Below are positions 40,070 to 49,318 of a stretch of 64,000 nt of DNA, piece after piece. The DNA comes from Vibrio coralliirubri. GTDB taxonomy: Bacteria > Pseudomonadota > Gammaproteobacteria > Enterobacterales > Vibrionaceae. The notes under the pieces are model-generated. The model made no database searches. It saw nothing but the letters and a program-made list of their open reading frames with translations, and was not told where the DNA came from. The stretch lies in assembly GCF_024347375.1 (NCBI RefSeq), contig NZ_AP025470.1, positions 1,116,001 through 1,180,000 on the forward strand. The letters run 5' to 3'. Every line of letters starts with the position of its first letter. The first letter of the stretch is position 1. Both the position numbers and the translations under genes were made by a program.

Positions 40070-41020
40070 ATGTATAGCAAAATTTTAGGTACTGGCAGCT
40101 ACTTGCCATCTCAGGTGCGTACTAACGCAGACTTAGAGAAAATGGTAGAGACTAGCGATGAGTGGATCGTTGCTAGAACTGGTATTAAAGAGCGTCGTAT
40201 TTCAGCGGAAAACGAAACCGTTGCTGATATGGCGTTTTACGCTGCTGAAAATGCCATTGAAATGGCAGGTATCGACAAAGAAGAGATTGATTTAATCATC
40301 GTTGCGACAACCAGCAGTAGCCATACATTCCCGTCTTCGGCATGTCAGGTACAAGGCAAGCTTGGTATCAAAGGCTGCCCTGCGTTTGATTTGGCTGCGG
40401 CGTGTTCTGGTTTTGTCTACGCGCTGTCTGTTGCTGATCAACACATCAAGACTGGCATGTGTAAGAACGTTTTGGTAATTGGTGCTGATGCACTGTCAAA
40501 AACCTGTGATCCGACTGACCGCTCTACTATCATCCTATTTGGTGATGCAGCAGGCGCGGTGGTTGTAGGCGCAAGCGAAGAGCCAGGTATTTTGTCTACT
40601 CATATTTACTCTGACGGTAAATACGGTGAGCTTCTAAGCTTAGAAGTACCAGAGCGTGGCGGTGATGCAGACAAATGGCTGCACATGGCGGGCAACGAAG
40701 TATTTAAAGTGGCGGTAACTCAGCTTTCTAAGCTAGTTAAAGACACTTTAGCGGCGAACAATATGGATAAGTCAGAGCTTGATTGGTTAGTTCCACACCA
40801 AGCGAACTACCGTATTATCTCGGCTACCGCTAAAAAGCTGACGATGTCGCTTGATCAAGTAGTGATTACTCTTGATAAGCACGGCAACACGTCAGCAGCT
40901 ACCGTACCAACGGCGCTAGATGAGGCTGTTCGCGACGGGCGAATTAAACGTGGTCAAACGCTTCTACTTGAAGCATTTGGCGGCGGCTTCACTTGGGGTT
41001 CTGCGTTAGTTAAATTCTAA
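40070..41020 (+). CDS. fabH: Beta-ketoacyl-ACP synthase III
   Basis: 316 residues. The catalytic triad Cys112 (AAACSGF), His243 (VPHQANYRI) and Asn273 (HGNTSAAT) is visible. It condenses acetyl-CoA with malonyl-ACP to start fatty-acid chains. The gap to plsX is 5 bp. A terminator-like hairpin lies after it, before fabD. Confidence 0.97.
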   Translation: MYSKILGTGSYLPSQVRTNADLEKMVETSDEWIVARTGIKERRISAENETVADMAFYAAENAIEMAGIDKEEIDLIIVATTSSSHTFPSSACQVQGKLGIKGCPAFDLAAACSGFVYALSVADQHIKTGMCKNVLVIGADALSKTCDPTDRSTIILFGDAAGAVVVGASEEPGILSTHIYSDGKYGELLSLEVPERGGDADKWLHMAGNEVFKVAVTQLSKLVKDTLAANNMDKSELDWLVPHQANYRIISATAKKLTMSLDQVVITLDKHGNTSAATVPTALDEAVRDGRIKRGQTLLLEAFGGGFTWGSALVKF

Positions 41021-41042
41021 CCCCAAGCGATAATCAACAAAC

Positions 41043-41077
41043 AAGGCACATAACTTATGTGCCTTATTCAATTTTTT
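41043..41077 (+). terminator. Terminator-like hairpin between fabH and fabD
   Basis: A perfect 10-bp stem (41043-41052 with 41056-41065), with loop ACT, is followed by ATTCAATTTTTT. It is inside the fab cluster, so it either attenuates or marks separate transcription of fabD. Confidence 0.7.
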
Positions 41078-41100
41078 GCTTTGCTTAAAGGAAAATTACA

Positions 41101-42024
41101 ATGAGCAAGTTTGCTATCGTATTCCCAGGCCAAGGCTCTCAAGCTATCGGTATGCTTGCTGACCTAGGCGAACAGTATGATGTTGTAAAACAGACATTTG
41201 CTGAAGCTTCAGAAGCACTTGGTTACGATCTATGGGCATTGGTTCAAGATGGTCCAGTAGAAAATCTAAATGAAACTTTTCGCACTCAACCGGCTCTATT
41301 AACAGCGTCTGTTGCAATTTGGCGTGTATGGCAAGAGCTTGGCCTAGAGCAACCTGTAAATCTAGCAGGTCACAGCCTAGGTGAGTACTCTGCACTTGTA
41401 TGTGCTGGCGTTATCGACTTTAAAGAAGCGATCAAGCTGGTTGAACTACGTGGTCAATTGATGCAAGAAGCCGTTCCTGCAGGCGTTGGCGCAATGTACG
41501 CAATCATCGGTCTAGATGATGAAGCGATTGCTAAAGCGTGTGAAGAAGCTGCGCAAGACGAAGTTGTGTCTCCAGTTAACTTTAACTCTCCTGGCCAAGT
41601 TGTTATCGCGGGTAACAAAGCGGCAGTAGAGCGTGCAGGTGCACTTTGTAAAGAAGCGGGCGCTAAGCGTGCACTTCCGTTACCTGTTTCTGTGCCGTCT
41701 CACTGTGCACTGATGAAGCCAGCAGCAGACAAGCTAGCAGTGGCTCTAGAAGCTCTAGAGTTCAACACGCCAGCATTGCCTGTTATCAATAACGTTGATG
41801 TTATTGCTGAAACAGACCCTGTAAAAATTAAAGACGCACTTGTTCGTCAGTTATACAGCCCAGTTCGTTGGACTGAAGGCGTACAAGCGATGAATGAGCA
41901 AGGCGTTGAGAAGCTACTTGAATTAGGCCCTGGTAAAGTTCTTACTGGTCTAACAAAACGAATCGTAAAAACTATGACAGCTGCTGCAGTTAATGACACT
42001 GCATCACTAGAAGCTGCTAAGTAA
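41101..42024 (+). CDS. fabD: Malonyl-CoA:ACP transacylase
   Basis: 307 residues. The nucleophile is Ser92 in GHSLGEYSAL, with partner His201 (PSHCALM), and the N-terminal FPGQGSQ loop is present. It loads malonyl groups onto ACP. AAAGGAAAA precedes the ATG. It lies 25 bp before fabG, in one transcription unit. Confidence 0.97.
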   Translation: MSKFAIVFPGQGSQAIGMLADLGEQYDVVKQTFAEASEALGYDLWALVQDGPVENLNETFRTQPALLTASVAIWRVWQELGLEQPVNLAGHSLGEYSALVCAGVIDFKEAIKLVELRGQLMQEAVPAGVGAMYAIIGLDDEAIAKACEEAAQDEVVSPVNFNSPGQVVIAGNKAAVERAGALCKEAGAKRALPLPVSVPSHCALMKPAADKLAVALEALEFNTPALPVINNVDVIAETDPVKIKDALVRQLYSPVRWTEGVQAMNEQGVEKLLELGPGKVLTGLTKRIVKTMTAAAVNDTASLEAAK

Positions 42025-42049
42025 ATAACCACTTAATAGAGAAGTTATG

Positions 42050-42784
42050 ATGAATTTAGAAGGCAAAGTTGCACTAGTTACAGGCGCAAGCCGTGGCATC
42101 GGTCGTGCAATCGCTGAACTTTTAGTTGAGCGTGGTGCTAAAGTTATCGGTACTGCGACATCTGAAGGCGGCGCAGCTGCAATCAGCGAGTACCTTGGTG
42201 AGAACGGTAAAGGTCTTGCTCTTAATGTAACGGATACTGACTCAATTGCTGCTACACTGAAAACCATCAACGATGAATTCGGTGCGATTGACATTCTAGT
42301 TAACAACGCAGGTATCACTCGTGATAACCTACTGATGCGTATGAAAGACGACGAATGGAATGACATCATTGATACTAACCTAACGCCTATCTTCCGCATG
42401 TCTAAAGCTGTATTGCGTGGCATGATGAAGAAGCGTCAAGGCCGTATCGTAAACGTTGGTTCTGTAGTAGGTACTATGGGTAACGCTGGTCAAGCTAACT
42501 ACGCAGCTGCAAAAGCAGGCGTAATTGGTTTTACTAAATCAATGGCTCGTGAAGTTGCGTCTCGTGGCGTTACAGTGAACACTGTAGCTCCTGGTTTCAT
42601 CGAAACTGACATGACTAAAGCGCTAAATGATGACCAACGTGCAGCAACTTTGGCGAATGTACCAGCAGGTCGACTAGGTGACCCTCGCGAAATCGCTGAA
42701 GCTGTGGTATTTTTGGCATCACCTGCGGCAGCTTATATCACAGGTGAAACACTTCACGTCAATGGCGGTATGTACATGGTGTAA
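42050..42784 (+). CDS. fabG: 3-oxoacyl-ACP reductase
   Basis: 244 residues. It is a short-chain dehydrogenase with the NADPH motif TGASRGIG (about 12-19), NNAGITRDN, and the catalytic Ser138, Tyr151 and Lys155 at the family positions. Two ATGs are adjacent (42047 and 42050). AGAGAAG is better spaced for the second, which gives MNLEGKVALVTG and exactly the E. coli length. It reduces 3-ketoacyl-ACP in elongation. Confidence 0.97.
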   Translation: MNLEGKVALVTGASRGIGRAIAELLVERGAKVIGTATSEGGAAAISEYLGENGKGLALNVTDTDSIAATLKTINDEFGAIDILVNNAGITRDNLLMRMKDDEWNDIIDTNLTPIFRMSKAVLRGMMKKRQGRIVNVGSVVGTMGNAGQANYAAAKAGVIGFTKSMAREVASRGVTVNTVAPGFIETDMTKALNDDQRAATLANVPAGRLGDPREIAEAVVFLASPAAAYITGETLHVNGGMYMV

Positions 42785-42950
42785 ATTATGTGCAACATTT
42801 GTGCATGATTTAAGTCAAGATCATACGTAATTTCGGTTAAAATCGTGAAAATTGTGGTTTGACCAGAAAAGTTGACCTTGCAACTTTCAATAGATTGAAT
42901 AAACTACGGAAAACATCGCATAAAGCGAACTCTGTAAAGGAAAAGAAAAA

Positions 42951-43184
42951 ATGAGCAACCTCGAAGAACGCGTAAAGAAAATCATTGTTGAACAGCTAGG
43001 TGTAGACGAAGCTGAAGTTAAAAACGAAGCTTCTTTCGTTGATGACCTAGGTGCAGATTCTCTAGACACAGTAGAGCTAGTAATGGCTCTAGAAGAAGAA
43101 TTCGACACTGAAATCCCAGATGAAGAAGCTGAGAAAATTACTACTGTTCAAGCAGCTATCGATTACGTAACTAGCGCTCAGTAA
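42951..43184 (+). CDS. acpP: Acyl carrier protein
   Basis: 77 residues, strongly acidic. The phosphopantetheine attachment site is Ser37 in [31 protein letters not shown] precedes the ATG. The 166-bp gap after fabG contains two TTGACC boxes (about 42859-42880), so acpP may have an additional promoter, as expected for so abundant a protein. Confidence 0.98.
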   Translation: MSNLEERVKKIIVEQLGVDEAEVKNEASFVDDLGADSLDTVELVMALEEEFDTEIPDEEAEKITTVQAAIDYVTSAQ

Positions 43185-43194
43185 TAATCTCTCC

Positions 43195-43224
43195 CAGGCG
43201 GTCACCTCGACCGCCTGTGTTTTA
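43195..43224 (+). terminator. Hairpin after acpP
   Basis: A perfect 9-bp GC-rich stem (43195-43203 with 43209-43217) is followed by TGTTTTAT. The weak T run suggests partial termination before fabF. Confidence 0.7.
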
Positions 43225-43277
43225 TCTAACTCATCTATCCTCATCTTAAATCACCTCAATCCCCGGAGTGTAAAATC

Positions 43278-44522
43278 GTGTCCAAGCGTCGTGTAGTTGT
43301 CACTGGCATGGGTATGTTGTCACCGGTAGGCAACACTGTAGAATCTTCTTGGAAAGCCCTGCTAGCTGGTCAAAGTGGTATCGTTAATATCGATCATTTT
43401 GATGCAACCAATTTCTCAACTCGTTTTGCAGGTCTAGTTAAAGACTTTAACTGCGAAGAGTATATGACTAAAAAAGATGCTCGTAAGATGGACTTGTTCA
43501 TCCAGTACGGCGTCGCAGCAGGTATTCAAGCTTTAGATGATTCAGCCCTAACTATTACTGAAGAAAACGCTCCACGTGTGGGTGTTGCTATCGGTTCTGG
43601 TATTGGTGGTCTTGGTTTGATCGAAGCCGGTCACCAAGCTCTAACTGAAAAAGGCCCTCGTAAGATCAGCCCGTTCTTCGTACCGTCGACGATCGTGAAT
43701 ATGATTGCTGGTCACATGTCTATCATGCGTGGCCTACGCGGTCCAAACATCGCGATTTCTACTGCATGTACGACTGGCCTACATAACATTGGTCACGCGG
43801 CTCGTATGATTGCATACGGCGATGCTGACGCAATGCTAGCGGGTGGTGCTGAAAAAGCATCAACTCCACTAGGTATGGGCGGTTTTGGTGCGGCTAAAGC
43901 ACTTTCTACTCGTAACGATGAGCCTCAAAAAGCTTCTCGTCCATGGGACAAAGGCCGTGATGGCTTCGTTCTTGGTGACGGTGCAGGCATGATGGTTCTT
44001 GAAGAGTACGAACATGCGAAAGCTCGTGGCGCTAAGATTTACTGTGAGCTAGTTGGCTTCGGTATGTCGGGTGACGCTTACCACATGACATCTCCAAGTG
44101 AAGATGGCTCAGGTGGCGCACTAGCGATGGAAGCGGCTATGCGTGATGCTGGCATTACTGGTGAACAAATCGGTTATGTAAACGCACACGGTACTTCGAC
44201 TCCTGCAGGTGACGTAGCGGAAGTTAAGGGCATCAAGCGTGCTCTTGGCGAAGCAGGCAGCAAGCAAGTATTGGTTTCTTCTACGAAATCAATGACAGGC
44301 CATCTTCTAGGTGCTGCTGGTTCTGCTGAAGCTATCATCACGGCTATGTCTCTGGTTGACCAAATTGTTCCACCAACAATCAACCTAGATGATCCTGAAG
44401 AAGGCTTAGATATTGACTTAGTACCTCACACTGCGCGTGAAGTTAGCAACATGGAATATGCTGCATGTAACTCATTCGGTTTCGGTGGTACAAACGGCTG
44501 TTTGATCTTCAAAAAGATTTAA
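43278..44522 (+). CDS. fabF: Beta-ketoacyl-ACP synthase II
   Basis: 414 residues. The active-site Cys164 is in STACTTG, with His304 ([11 protein letters not shown]) and His342 ([11 protein letters not shown]). The start codon is GTG at 43278, with GGAG about 9 bases upstream, giving [12 protein letters not shown]. It elongates acyl chains and drives temperature-dependent cis-vaccenate formation in relatives. Confidence 0.97.
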   Translation: MSKRRVVVTGMGMLSPVGNTVESSWKALLAGQSGIVNIDHFDATNFSTRFAGLVKDFNCEEYMTKKDARKMDLFIQYGVAAGIQALDDSALTITEENAPRVGVAIGSGIGGLGLIEAGHQALTEKGPRKISPFFVPSTIVNMIAGHMSIMRGLRGPNIAISTACTTGLHNIGHAARMIAYGDADAMLAGGAEKASTPLGMGGFGAAKALSTRNDEPQKASRPWDKGRDGFVLGDGAGMMVLEEYEHAKARGAKIYCELVGFGMSGDAYHMTSPSEDGSGGALAMEAAMRDAGITGEQIGYVNAHGTSTPAGDVAEVKGIKRALGEAGSKQVLVSSTKSMTGHLLGAAGSAEAIITAMSLVDQIVPPTINLDDPEEGLDIDLVPHTAREVSNMEYAACNSFGFGGTNGCLIFKKI

Positions 44523-44576
44523 TCATCTTATTAAAGACGTAAACACTCGTAGATAGTCACAATTAGACTTGTTTTT

Positions 44577-44615
44577 AAACGGCTTGATGCTTTAGCATTG
44601 AGCCGTTTCTTTTTA
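44577..44615 (+). terminator. Terminator of fabF overlapping the pabC leader
   Basis: A 14-bp stem with two G-U pairs (44577-44590 with 44595-44608) is followed by CTTTTTAT. The T run ends only about 12 bases before the pabC start, so read-through or attenuation decides pabC expression. Confidence 0.82.
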
Positions 44616-44626
44616 TGGGGAAAAAC

Positions 44627-45487
44627 ATGTTTTGGGTTGATGGAGAAAGCCAGCAAACTATCGATATTTTGGATCGCTCGTTTCAGTACGGAGACGGCTG
44701 TTTTACGACGATGCTCGTGAGTGATGGTGAGATACAACATTTTCACGATCATCAGCACCGTGTCGACGAATGCCTTAAAGCGCTGCGCATTTCTGCTCTT
44801 GATTGGGATGTGGTTAGTATTTGGCTCGGTACTGCGCTTCAACATATCCAAGATAACGATCTTCATGGCACAAAGGGCCTTGAAGGTTCAAACAAGCTCC
44901 ATAATCAAAAAGCAGGGATCAAGCTGCACGTTAGCCGTGGCGCTGGTGGACGTGGCTACAGTACGAAGAATATCGCCAAGCCGACAATCACCATCAGTAC
45001 CTTTAATTACCCAAGTCATTATTCAGCGTGGCAAGACTCCGGTGTTGAACTCGGTATCTGTCATCAAGCGCTAGGTTTGAGCCCACTACTTGCTGGCCAT
45101 AAGCACAATAATCGTCTTGAGCAGATTTTGATGAAAGATGAAATGGATCAGGTTAATGAAGTGGATGGTGTGGTTCTTGATATATCGGGCAATGTGATTG
45201 AAACCACCATGGCCAATCTGTTTTGGCGAAAAGGTCAGGCGATATACACACCTCAACTCACTCAAAGTGGTGTTGCGGGGGTTATGCGTAAGCAAGTGTT
45301 AACCGCGCTGAATCAGGCTGAACTTTCCGTTACAATTAGTGACTACTGCTTATCTCAACTCATGCAAGCTGATGAGGTTTTCATGACCAACTCCATCTTA
45401 GGGGTTGCCCCAGTTACCCGTATTAGTGATACCCAATTTAACATTGGAACCGTTACTCGTAGCCTTCAAGGACAACTAAACTCGTGA
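44627..45487 (+). CDS. pabC: Aminodeoxychorismate lyase
   Basis: 286 residues. It is a fold-type IV PLP enzyme. The PLP lysine is Lys159 in AGHKHNNRLEQ, the same position as in E. coli PabC, and RGAGGRGYS is conserved. It releases pyruvate to give p-aminobenzoate for folate. An ATG at 44615 is in frame, but GGGGA sits before the ATG at 44627, which gives the usual MFWVDGE. A short polar insert (GTKGLEGSNKLHNQK) lies before the RGAGG motif, compared with E. coli. Its stop overlaps the GTG start of mltG. Confidence 0.93.
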   Translation: MFWVDGESQQTIDILDRSFQYGDGCFTTMLVSDGEIQHFHDHQHRVDECLKALRISALDWDVVSIWLGTALQHIQDNDLHGTKGLEGSNKLHNQKAGIKLHVSRGAGGRGYSTKNIAKPTITISTFNYPSHYSAWQDSGVELGICHQALGLSPLLAGHKHNNRLEQILMKDEMDQVNEVDGVVLDISGNVIETTMANLFWRKGQAIYTPQLTQSGVAGVMRKQVLTALNQAELSVTISDYCLSQLMQADEVFMTNSILGVAPVTRISDTQFNIGTVTRSLQGQLNS

Positions 45488-46500
45488 TCAAAAAGTTATT
45501 TATTTTTATTATCTTGTGCTTAATCGCAGCCGGTGCTGCTGGTTTTTATGTTTACAACCAAGCACAAGATAACCTGAAACAAGTTATTCAATTAGAAAAA
45601 CCACAAGTCGTGACTGTTGCTTCAGGTAGCAGCTTTAACCGCGTTCTAGCCCAGTTGATTAACGAGGGGCTGTTTGAGGCTTCTCCTTACGAGAAATTAA
45701 TCCGTAAGTTACATCCTGAGCTTGTAGACGTAAAAGCGGGTACATTCCTGCTTGAACCGGGTTTAACCTTAGAGCAGGCGCTACAGGTGCTTGTAGAAGG
45801 GAAAGAACACCAGTTTACCATTACCTTTGTTGAAGGCAGTCGTTTTGACGAATGGCTTGTTCAACTAAAAGACAACGAATTCATTCAACAGACGTTGGAC
45901 GGTGTTTCTGAAAAAGAGATCGCTGAAAAGTTGGGTATTGAAAACGAAAAGCTAGAAGGTCTCTTCTTGGCAGAAACGTATCACTACACCTACGGCACCA
46001 CTGATTTAGATTTGCTGAAGCGTGCGCATCGAGACCTAATGAGCGTGGTGAATGAAGAGTGGGAAAATCGAGCGGATAAGCTGCCTCTTAAATCGCCTTA
46101 TGAAGCGTTAATTCTTGCGTCTATCATTGAGAAAGAGACCGCTGTTGCGTCAGAACGTGAGCGTGTCTCTTCTGTGTTCGTTAACCGTCTGAACAAGCGT
46201 ATGCGTTTGCAAACTGACCCAACGGTTATTTATGGCATGGGTGACAGCTACGATGGCAATATCCGTAAGAAAGACTTACGCACGCCAACACCATACAACA
46301 CCTATACAATGAGTGGCTTGCCACCGACACCTATCGCTATGGCAGGCAAAGCGTCTATCAACGCGGCGTTGAATCCAGAGAAGAGCAACTACTTGTATTT
46401 CGTTGCGAGTGGAACAGGCGGTCACGTATTTTCAAAGAGTTTGACTGAGCATAACCGTGCAGTGCGAGCTTACTTAAAGCAATTAAGAAAAAACAGATAA
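45484..46500 (+). CDS. mltG: Endolytic murein transglycosylase MltG (YceG)
   Basis: 338 residues. There is one N-terminal membrane span (about 4-22), a LysM-like subdomain, and a catalytic YceG domain with Glu216 in [10 protein letters not shown]. It cuts nascent glycan strands at the inner membrane and is thought to end their polymerisation. The start codon is GTG, overlapping the pabC stop by 4 bases (GTGA). It is 10 bp before tmk. Confidence 0.95.
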   Translation: MIKKLFIFIILCLIAAGAAGFYVYNQAQDNLKQVIQLEKPQVVTVASGSSFNRVLAQLINEGLFEASPYEKLIRKLHPELVDVKAGTFLLEPGLTLEQALQVLVEGKEHQFTITFVEGSRFDEWLVQLKDNEFIQQTLDGVSEKEIAEKLGIENEKLEGLFLAETYHYTYGTTDLDLLKRAHRDLMSVVNEEWENRADKLPLKSPYEALILASIIEKETAVASERERVSSVFVNRLNKRMRLQTDPTVIYGMGDSYDGNIRKKDLRTPTPYNTYTMSGLPPTPIAMAGKASINAALNPEKSNYLYFVASGTGGHVFSKSLTEHNRAVRAYLKQLRKNR

Positions 46501-46510
46501 AGAAATAATT

Positions 46511-47143
46511 ATGAATCAGTCGAAATTTATCGTGGTTGAAGGCCTTGAAGGCGCTGGCAAAAGCACAGCAATCAATGCCATCGTTGAGACATTAAAAGCA
46601 TCGGGTGTTGAGGATATTGTTAATACTCGCGAGCCGGGTGGTACGGTCTTAGCTGAAAAGATGCGCTCATTGGTTAAAGAAGAGCACGAAGGCGAGAAGC
46701 TTCAAGATATGACTGAATTGCTGTTGATGTATGCAGCACGTGTTCAACTAGTAGAGAACGTCATCAAGCCCGCACTCGACAATGGTCAATGGGTATTGGG
46801 TGATCGTCATGATATGTCTTCGCAGGCATACCAAGGTGGTGGTCGCCAGATCGCGCGCACGACTATGGAATCACTGAAATCAACCACGCTAGGCGGTTTT
46901 AAACCCGATCTAACGCTATATTTGGACCTAGACCCTAGAGTAGGGCTAGAACGTGCTAGAGGCCGTGGTGAGCTTGATAGAATCGAAAAGATGGACATCT
47001 CATTTTTCGACCGCACGCGTGAGCGCTATCTAGAAATTGCAGAACAAGATGATTCTGTACTTGTGATTAACGCGCAGCAAGAAATTGAGCAAGTAGCCGC
47101 TGATATTAAAGTCGCGCTAACTGCTTGGCTCGACAAACAGTAG
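46511..47143 (+). CDS. tmk: Thymidylate kinase
   Basis: 210 residues. The P-loop is GLEGAGKST (11-19), followed by the TREPGG motif and [15 protein letters not shown]. It phosphorylates dTMP to dTDP. The gap to holB is 6 bp; the order pabC-mltG-tmk-holB-tatD is conserved in gammaproteobacteria. Confidence 0.97.
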   Translation: MNQSKFIVVEGLEGAGKSTAINAIVETLKASGVEDIVNTREPGGTVLAEKMRSLVKEEHEGEKLQDMTELLLMYAARVQLVENVIKPALDNGQWVLGDRHDMSSQAYQGGGRQIARTTMESLKSTTLGGFKPDLTLYLDLDPRVGLERARGRGELDRIEKMDISFFDRTRERYLEIAEQDDSVLVINAQQEIEQVAADIKVALTAWLDKQ

Positions 47144-47149
47144 GTAGTC

Positions 47150-48115
47150 ATGGCTGAAGTGTATTCTTGGCTCACACCGGTATGGAGTGAGTGGAAAAAA
47201 AGTCTCGATGCGGAGCGTTTTCCTAACTCTGTGATTGTTAATGCACCGGAAGGGCTCGGCGTTGATGCTTTGATTAGCCAACTTACCGACGCATTGATGT
47301 GCACGAACTATGAAAGCGAGTCGTGCGGGTTTTGCCACAGCTGTGAGTTAATGAAGTCGGGCAGTCATCCTGATTTTCATGTGATCTCGCCAGAGAAAGA
47401 AGGTAAGTCGATCACGGTTGATCAAGTGCGTGCCAGTAACCGCTGGGCTCAAGAGTCTTCTCAGTTAGGTGGTTTGCGCGTTATCTTGCTTAATCCTGCT
47501 GAAGCAATGAACGAATCGGCTTCCAACGCATTACTGAAAACTCTGGAAGAGCCATCAAGCAAGTGCATCTTCATTCTGTCTACTCGCAACAGCAATCGCT
47601 TAATGCCGACGATTATTAGTCGTTGTCAGCAATTCAATGTGGTTAGCCCGCAGTTGGAGACAGGTTCGGCGTGGTTAGATAGTGAAGTGGGCAAAGCGGT
47701 ACCGCAGTATATTTTAGCACTCAATGACAACGCGCCTTTAAAAGCAAAAGCGATGTTTGAGCAAGGTGGCGTTGACGCCTCAACAAAAGCGCTCGATGGC
47801 TTTGTGAATGTGATAAAAGGCACTCAACCTGACATGCTAAAGTTCTCTACAGAGCTTAGCAAAGACCCTTTGATTCAACTTGGCTGGCTTTGGCATCTAT
47901 TGTCAGATGTACAGAAGCTGCATTTTGGTTTGGCGAATCAGGCTTTCACTCCGAGTGCGAAAGCACTGTGTGAGGTGATGTCTTATCAAAGTGCTTATGC
48001 AGCATCGAATAAACTGCTGATATTGATTGAGCAGTTAAAGCAATACCCTGGGCTCAATACGGAGCTACTCATAATGAATTGGCTGATAGCCACTTGCGAG
48101 GAAACATGTTCGTAG
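47150..48115 (+). CDS. holB: DNA polymerase III delta' subunit
   Basis: 321 residues. It is a clamp-loader AAA-type protein with a cysteine cluster (CGFCHSC, about 62-68), the Sensor-1-like SRCQQF, and NASNALLKTLEEP-like helix residues (ESASNALLKTLEEPS). As usual for delta', the P-loop is not functional. Its last codons overlap the start of tatD by 10 bases, indicating coupling. Confidence 0.95.
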   Translation: MAEVYSWLTPVWSEWKKSLDAERFPNSVIVNAPEGLGVDALISQLTDALMCTNYESESCGFCHSCELMKSGSHPDFHVISPEKEGKSITVDQVRASNRWAQESSQLGGLRVILLNPAEAMNESASNALLKTLEEPSSKCIFILSTRNSNRLMPTIISRCQQFNVVSPQLETGSAWLDSEVGKAVPQYILALNDNAPLKAKAMFEQGGVDASTKALDGFVNVIKGTQPDMLKFSTELSKDPLIQLGWLWHLLSDVQKLHFGLANQAFTPSAKALCEVMSYQSAYAASNKLLILIEQLKQYPGLNTELLIMNWLIATCEETCS

Positions 48116-48873
48116 ATTCCCACTGTCATTTAGACAAACTGGATTACCAAGATTTACACACCAGCGTAGAAGATGTGGTTAACAAGGCGAAGGCTGCTAA
48201 CGTAGACCAATTGCTTTCTGTCGGTGTGACACTCGATTCGTTTGAAAATATGCTCGAGATGATCTCGCCGTTTGATAACGTTAAAGCCTCTTGTGGCGTT
48301 CACCCTCTCGATGTTGAAAGTGATTTCAGCCTAGAGACAATGCGAGAATACGCGAGCAACCATAAGGTTGTGGCGATTGGTGAGACTGGCTTAGACTATC
48401 ACTACCAACCAGAGACGGCAGAGCTGCAACAGCTACGATTTAAGCAGCATGTTGAGTTGGCCGTTGAACTGAATAAACCTTTGATCATTCACACTCGTAA
48501 CGCACGTGAAGACACATTAGCTATTTTACGTGATGGCGGAGCTGAGAAGTGTGGTGGTGTGATTCACTGCTTTACCGAAGATCAAGCGTTCGCTGAAGCA
48601 GCAATGGAACTAGGTTTCTATATCTCAATTTCAGGTATTGTGACCTTTAAGCAGGCTACAGAACTTAAAGAAGTTGTTAAGAACCTACCGCTAGACAGGT
48701 TGCTGATCGAGACAGATTCTCCATACTTGGCACCCATCCCATATCGTGGAAAGCAGAATCAACCTGCATATGTCGTCGAAGTGGCGGCCTACATTGCGCA
48801 ATTAAAAGGTGTGTCGATGAAAGAGGTTGCCGAACAAACGACCAAAAATTACCAAAAACTTTTTTTGCGATAA
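48106..48873 (+). CDS. ycfH: TatD family metal-dependent hydrolase (YcfH type)
   Basis: 255 residues. It is a TIM-barrel metallohydrolase with the metal ligands HCH in DSHCHLD (residues 6 and 8). IGETGLDYHY carries the metal-bridging Glu, IHTR and IHCF carry histidines, and ETDSPYLAPIP carries the last Asp. Family members act as 3'-5' exonucleases or tRNA/DNA-processing enzymes; the physiological role is uncertain. A TTG at 48079 is in frame, but GAGGAAAC before the ATG at 48106 decides the start. Confidence 0.93.
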   Translation: MFVDSHCHLDKLDYQDLHTSVEDVVNKAKAANVDQLLSVGVTLDSFENMLEMISPFDNVKASCGVHPLDVESDFSLETMREYASNHKVVAIGETGLDYHYQPETAELQQLRFKQHVELAVELNKPLIIHTRNAREDTLAILRDGGAEKCGGVIHCFTEDQAFAEAAMELGFYISISGIVTFKQATELKEVVKNLPLDRLLIETDSPYLAPIPYRGKQNQPAYVVEVAAYIAQLKGVSMKEVAEQTTKNYQKLFLR

Positions 48874-48891
48874 AAATCTAAGTAAACAAAT

Positions 48892-48917
48892 AAAAGGGAG
48901 CGAAAGCTCCCTTTTTG
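48892..48917 (+). terminator. Terminator of the pabC-tatD operon
   Basis: A stem of about 10 bp (48892-48901 with 48906-48915), with a GAAA tetraloop, is followed by T residues. Confidence 0.93.
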
Positions 48918-49318
48918 TGTTTTTGATCACCAAAAATACGTTTTTTTTTAATGTTTACGAATTATGTTGAACTTGAGAGCGCTAATTATAACATTTGTAA
49001 TTTTGTTACTAAAAATAACATTCGCTCCTATTTTATTTACCCAGTAAAATAATAGAGCCACTTAAAAATACTTATATATTTCAATTAATTAAATGCTTGT
49101 AAAGCATTGCATTTCTAGATTTGACATGTGATCCAAGACGTGTTTTGAAACTAAATTTCGTAAGTGACTAGAAAGTTAGTTCCCCATCAATATATATTTA
49201 GCGGCAGAAAATATAATGCAATACATGGTTACATTTTCGCAGGGTGCTAACATATAGGCTACGGGGGTGTGCCGTTAGAACCCAATATAATTATTTTATC
49301 TTTATCAGGAGCATAAAC
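48918..49318 (+). promoter_or_regulatory. ptsG upstream region
   Basis: About 400 bp, very AT-rich and without a gene. It holds the Mlc-like palindrome listed separately and a TGTGA half site for CRP at about 49127. TATAAT is present at 49212-49217 with no good -35. A leader around 49250-49300 can fold through CTAAC/GTTAG arms. AGGAG precedes the ptsG ATG. Confidence 0.4.
49029..49051. promoter_or_regulatory. Candidate Mlc operator upstream of ptsG
   Basis: TATTTTA and TAAAATA form a perfect 7-bp inverted repeat around a 9-bp centre. Mlc sites at E. coli ptsG have the same arrangement of T-rich and A-rich arms around a GC-containing centre. The Mlc gene is at 55782-56999. The distance to the ptsG start (about 270 bp) is rather long. 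Confidence 0.5.

Noticed and set aside
49244..49318. A 25-residue N-terminal extension of PtsG
   Set aside because: The ribosome-binding site AGGAG and the exact family N-terminus at 49319 show that translation starts there; the extension is leader sequence read in frame.
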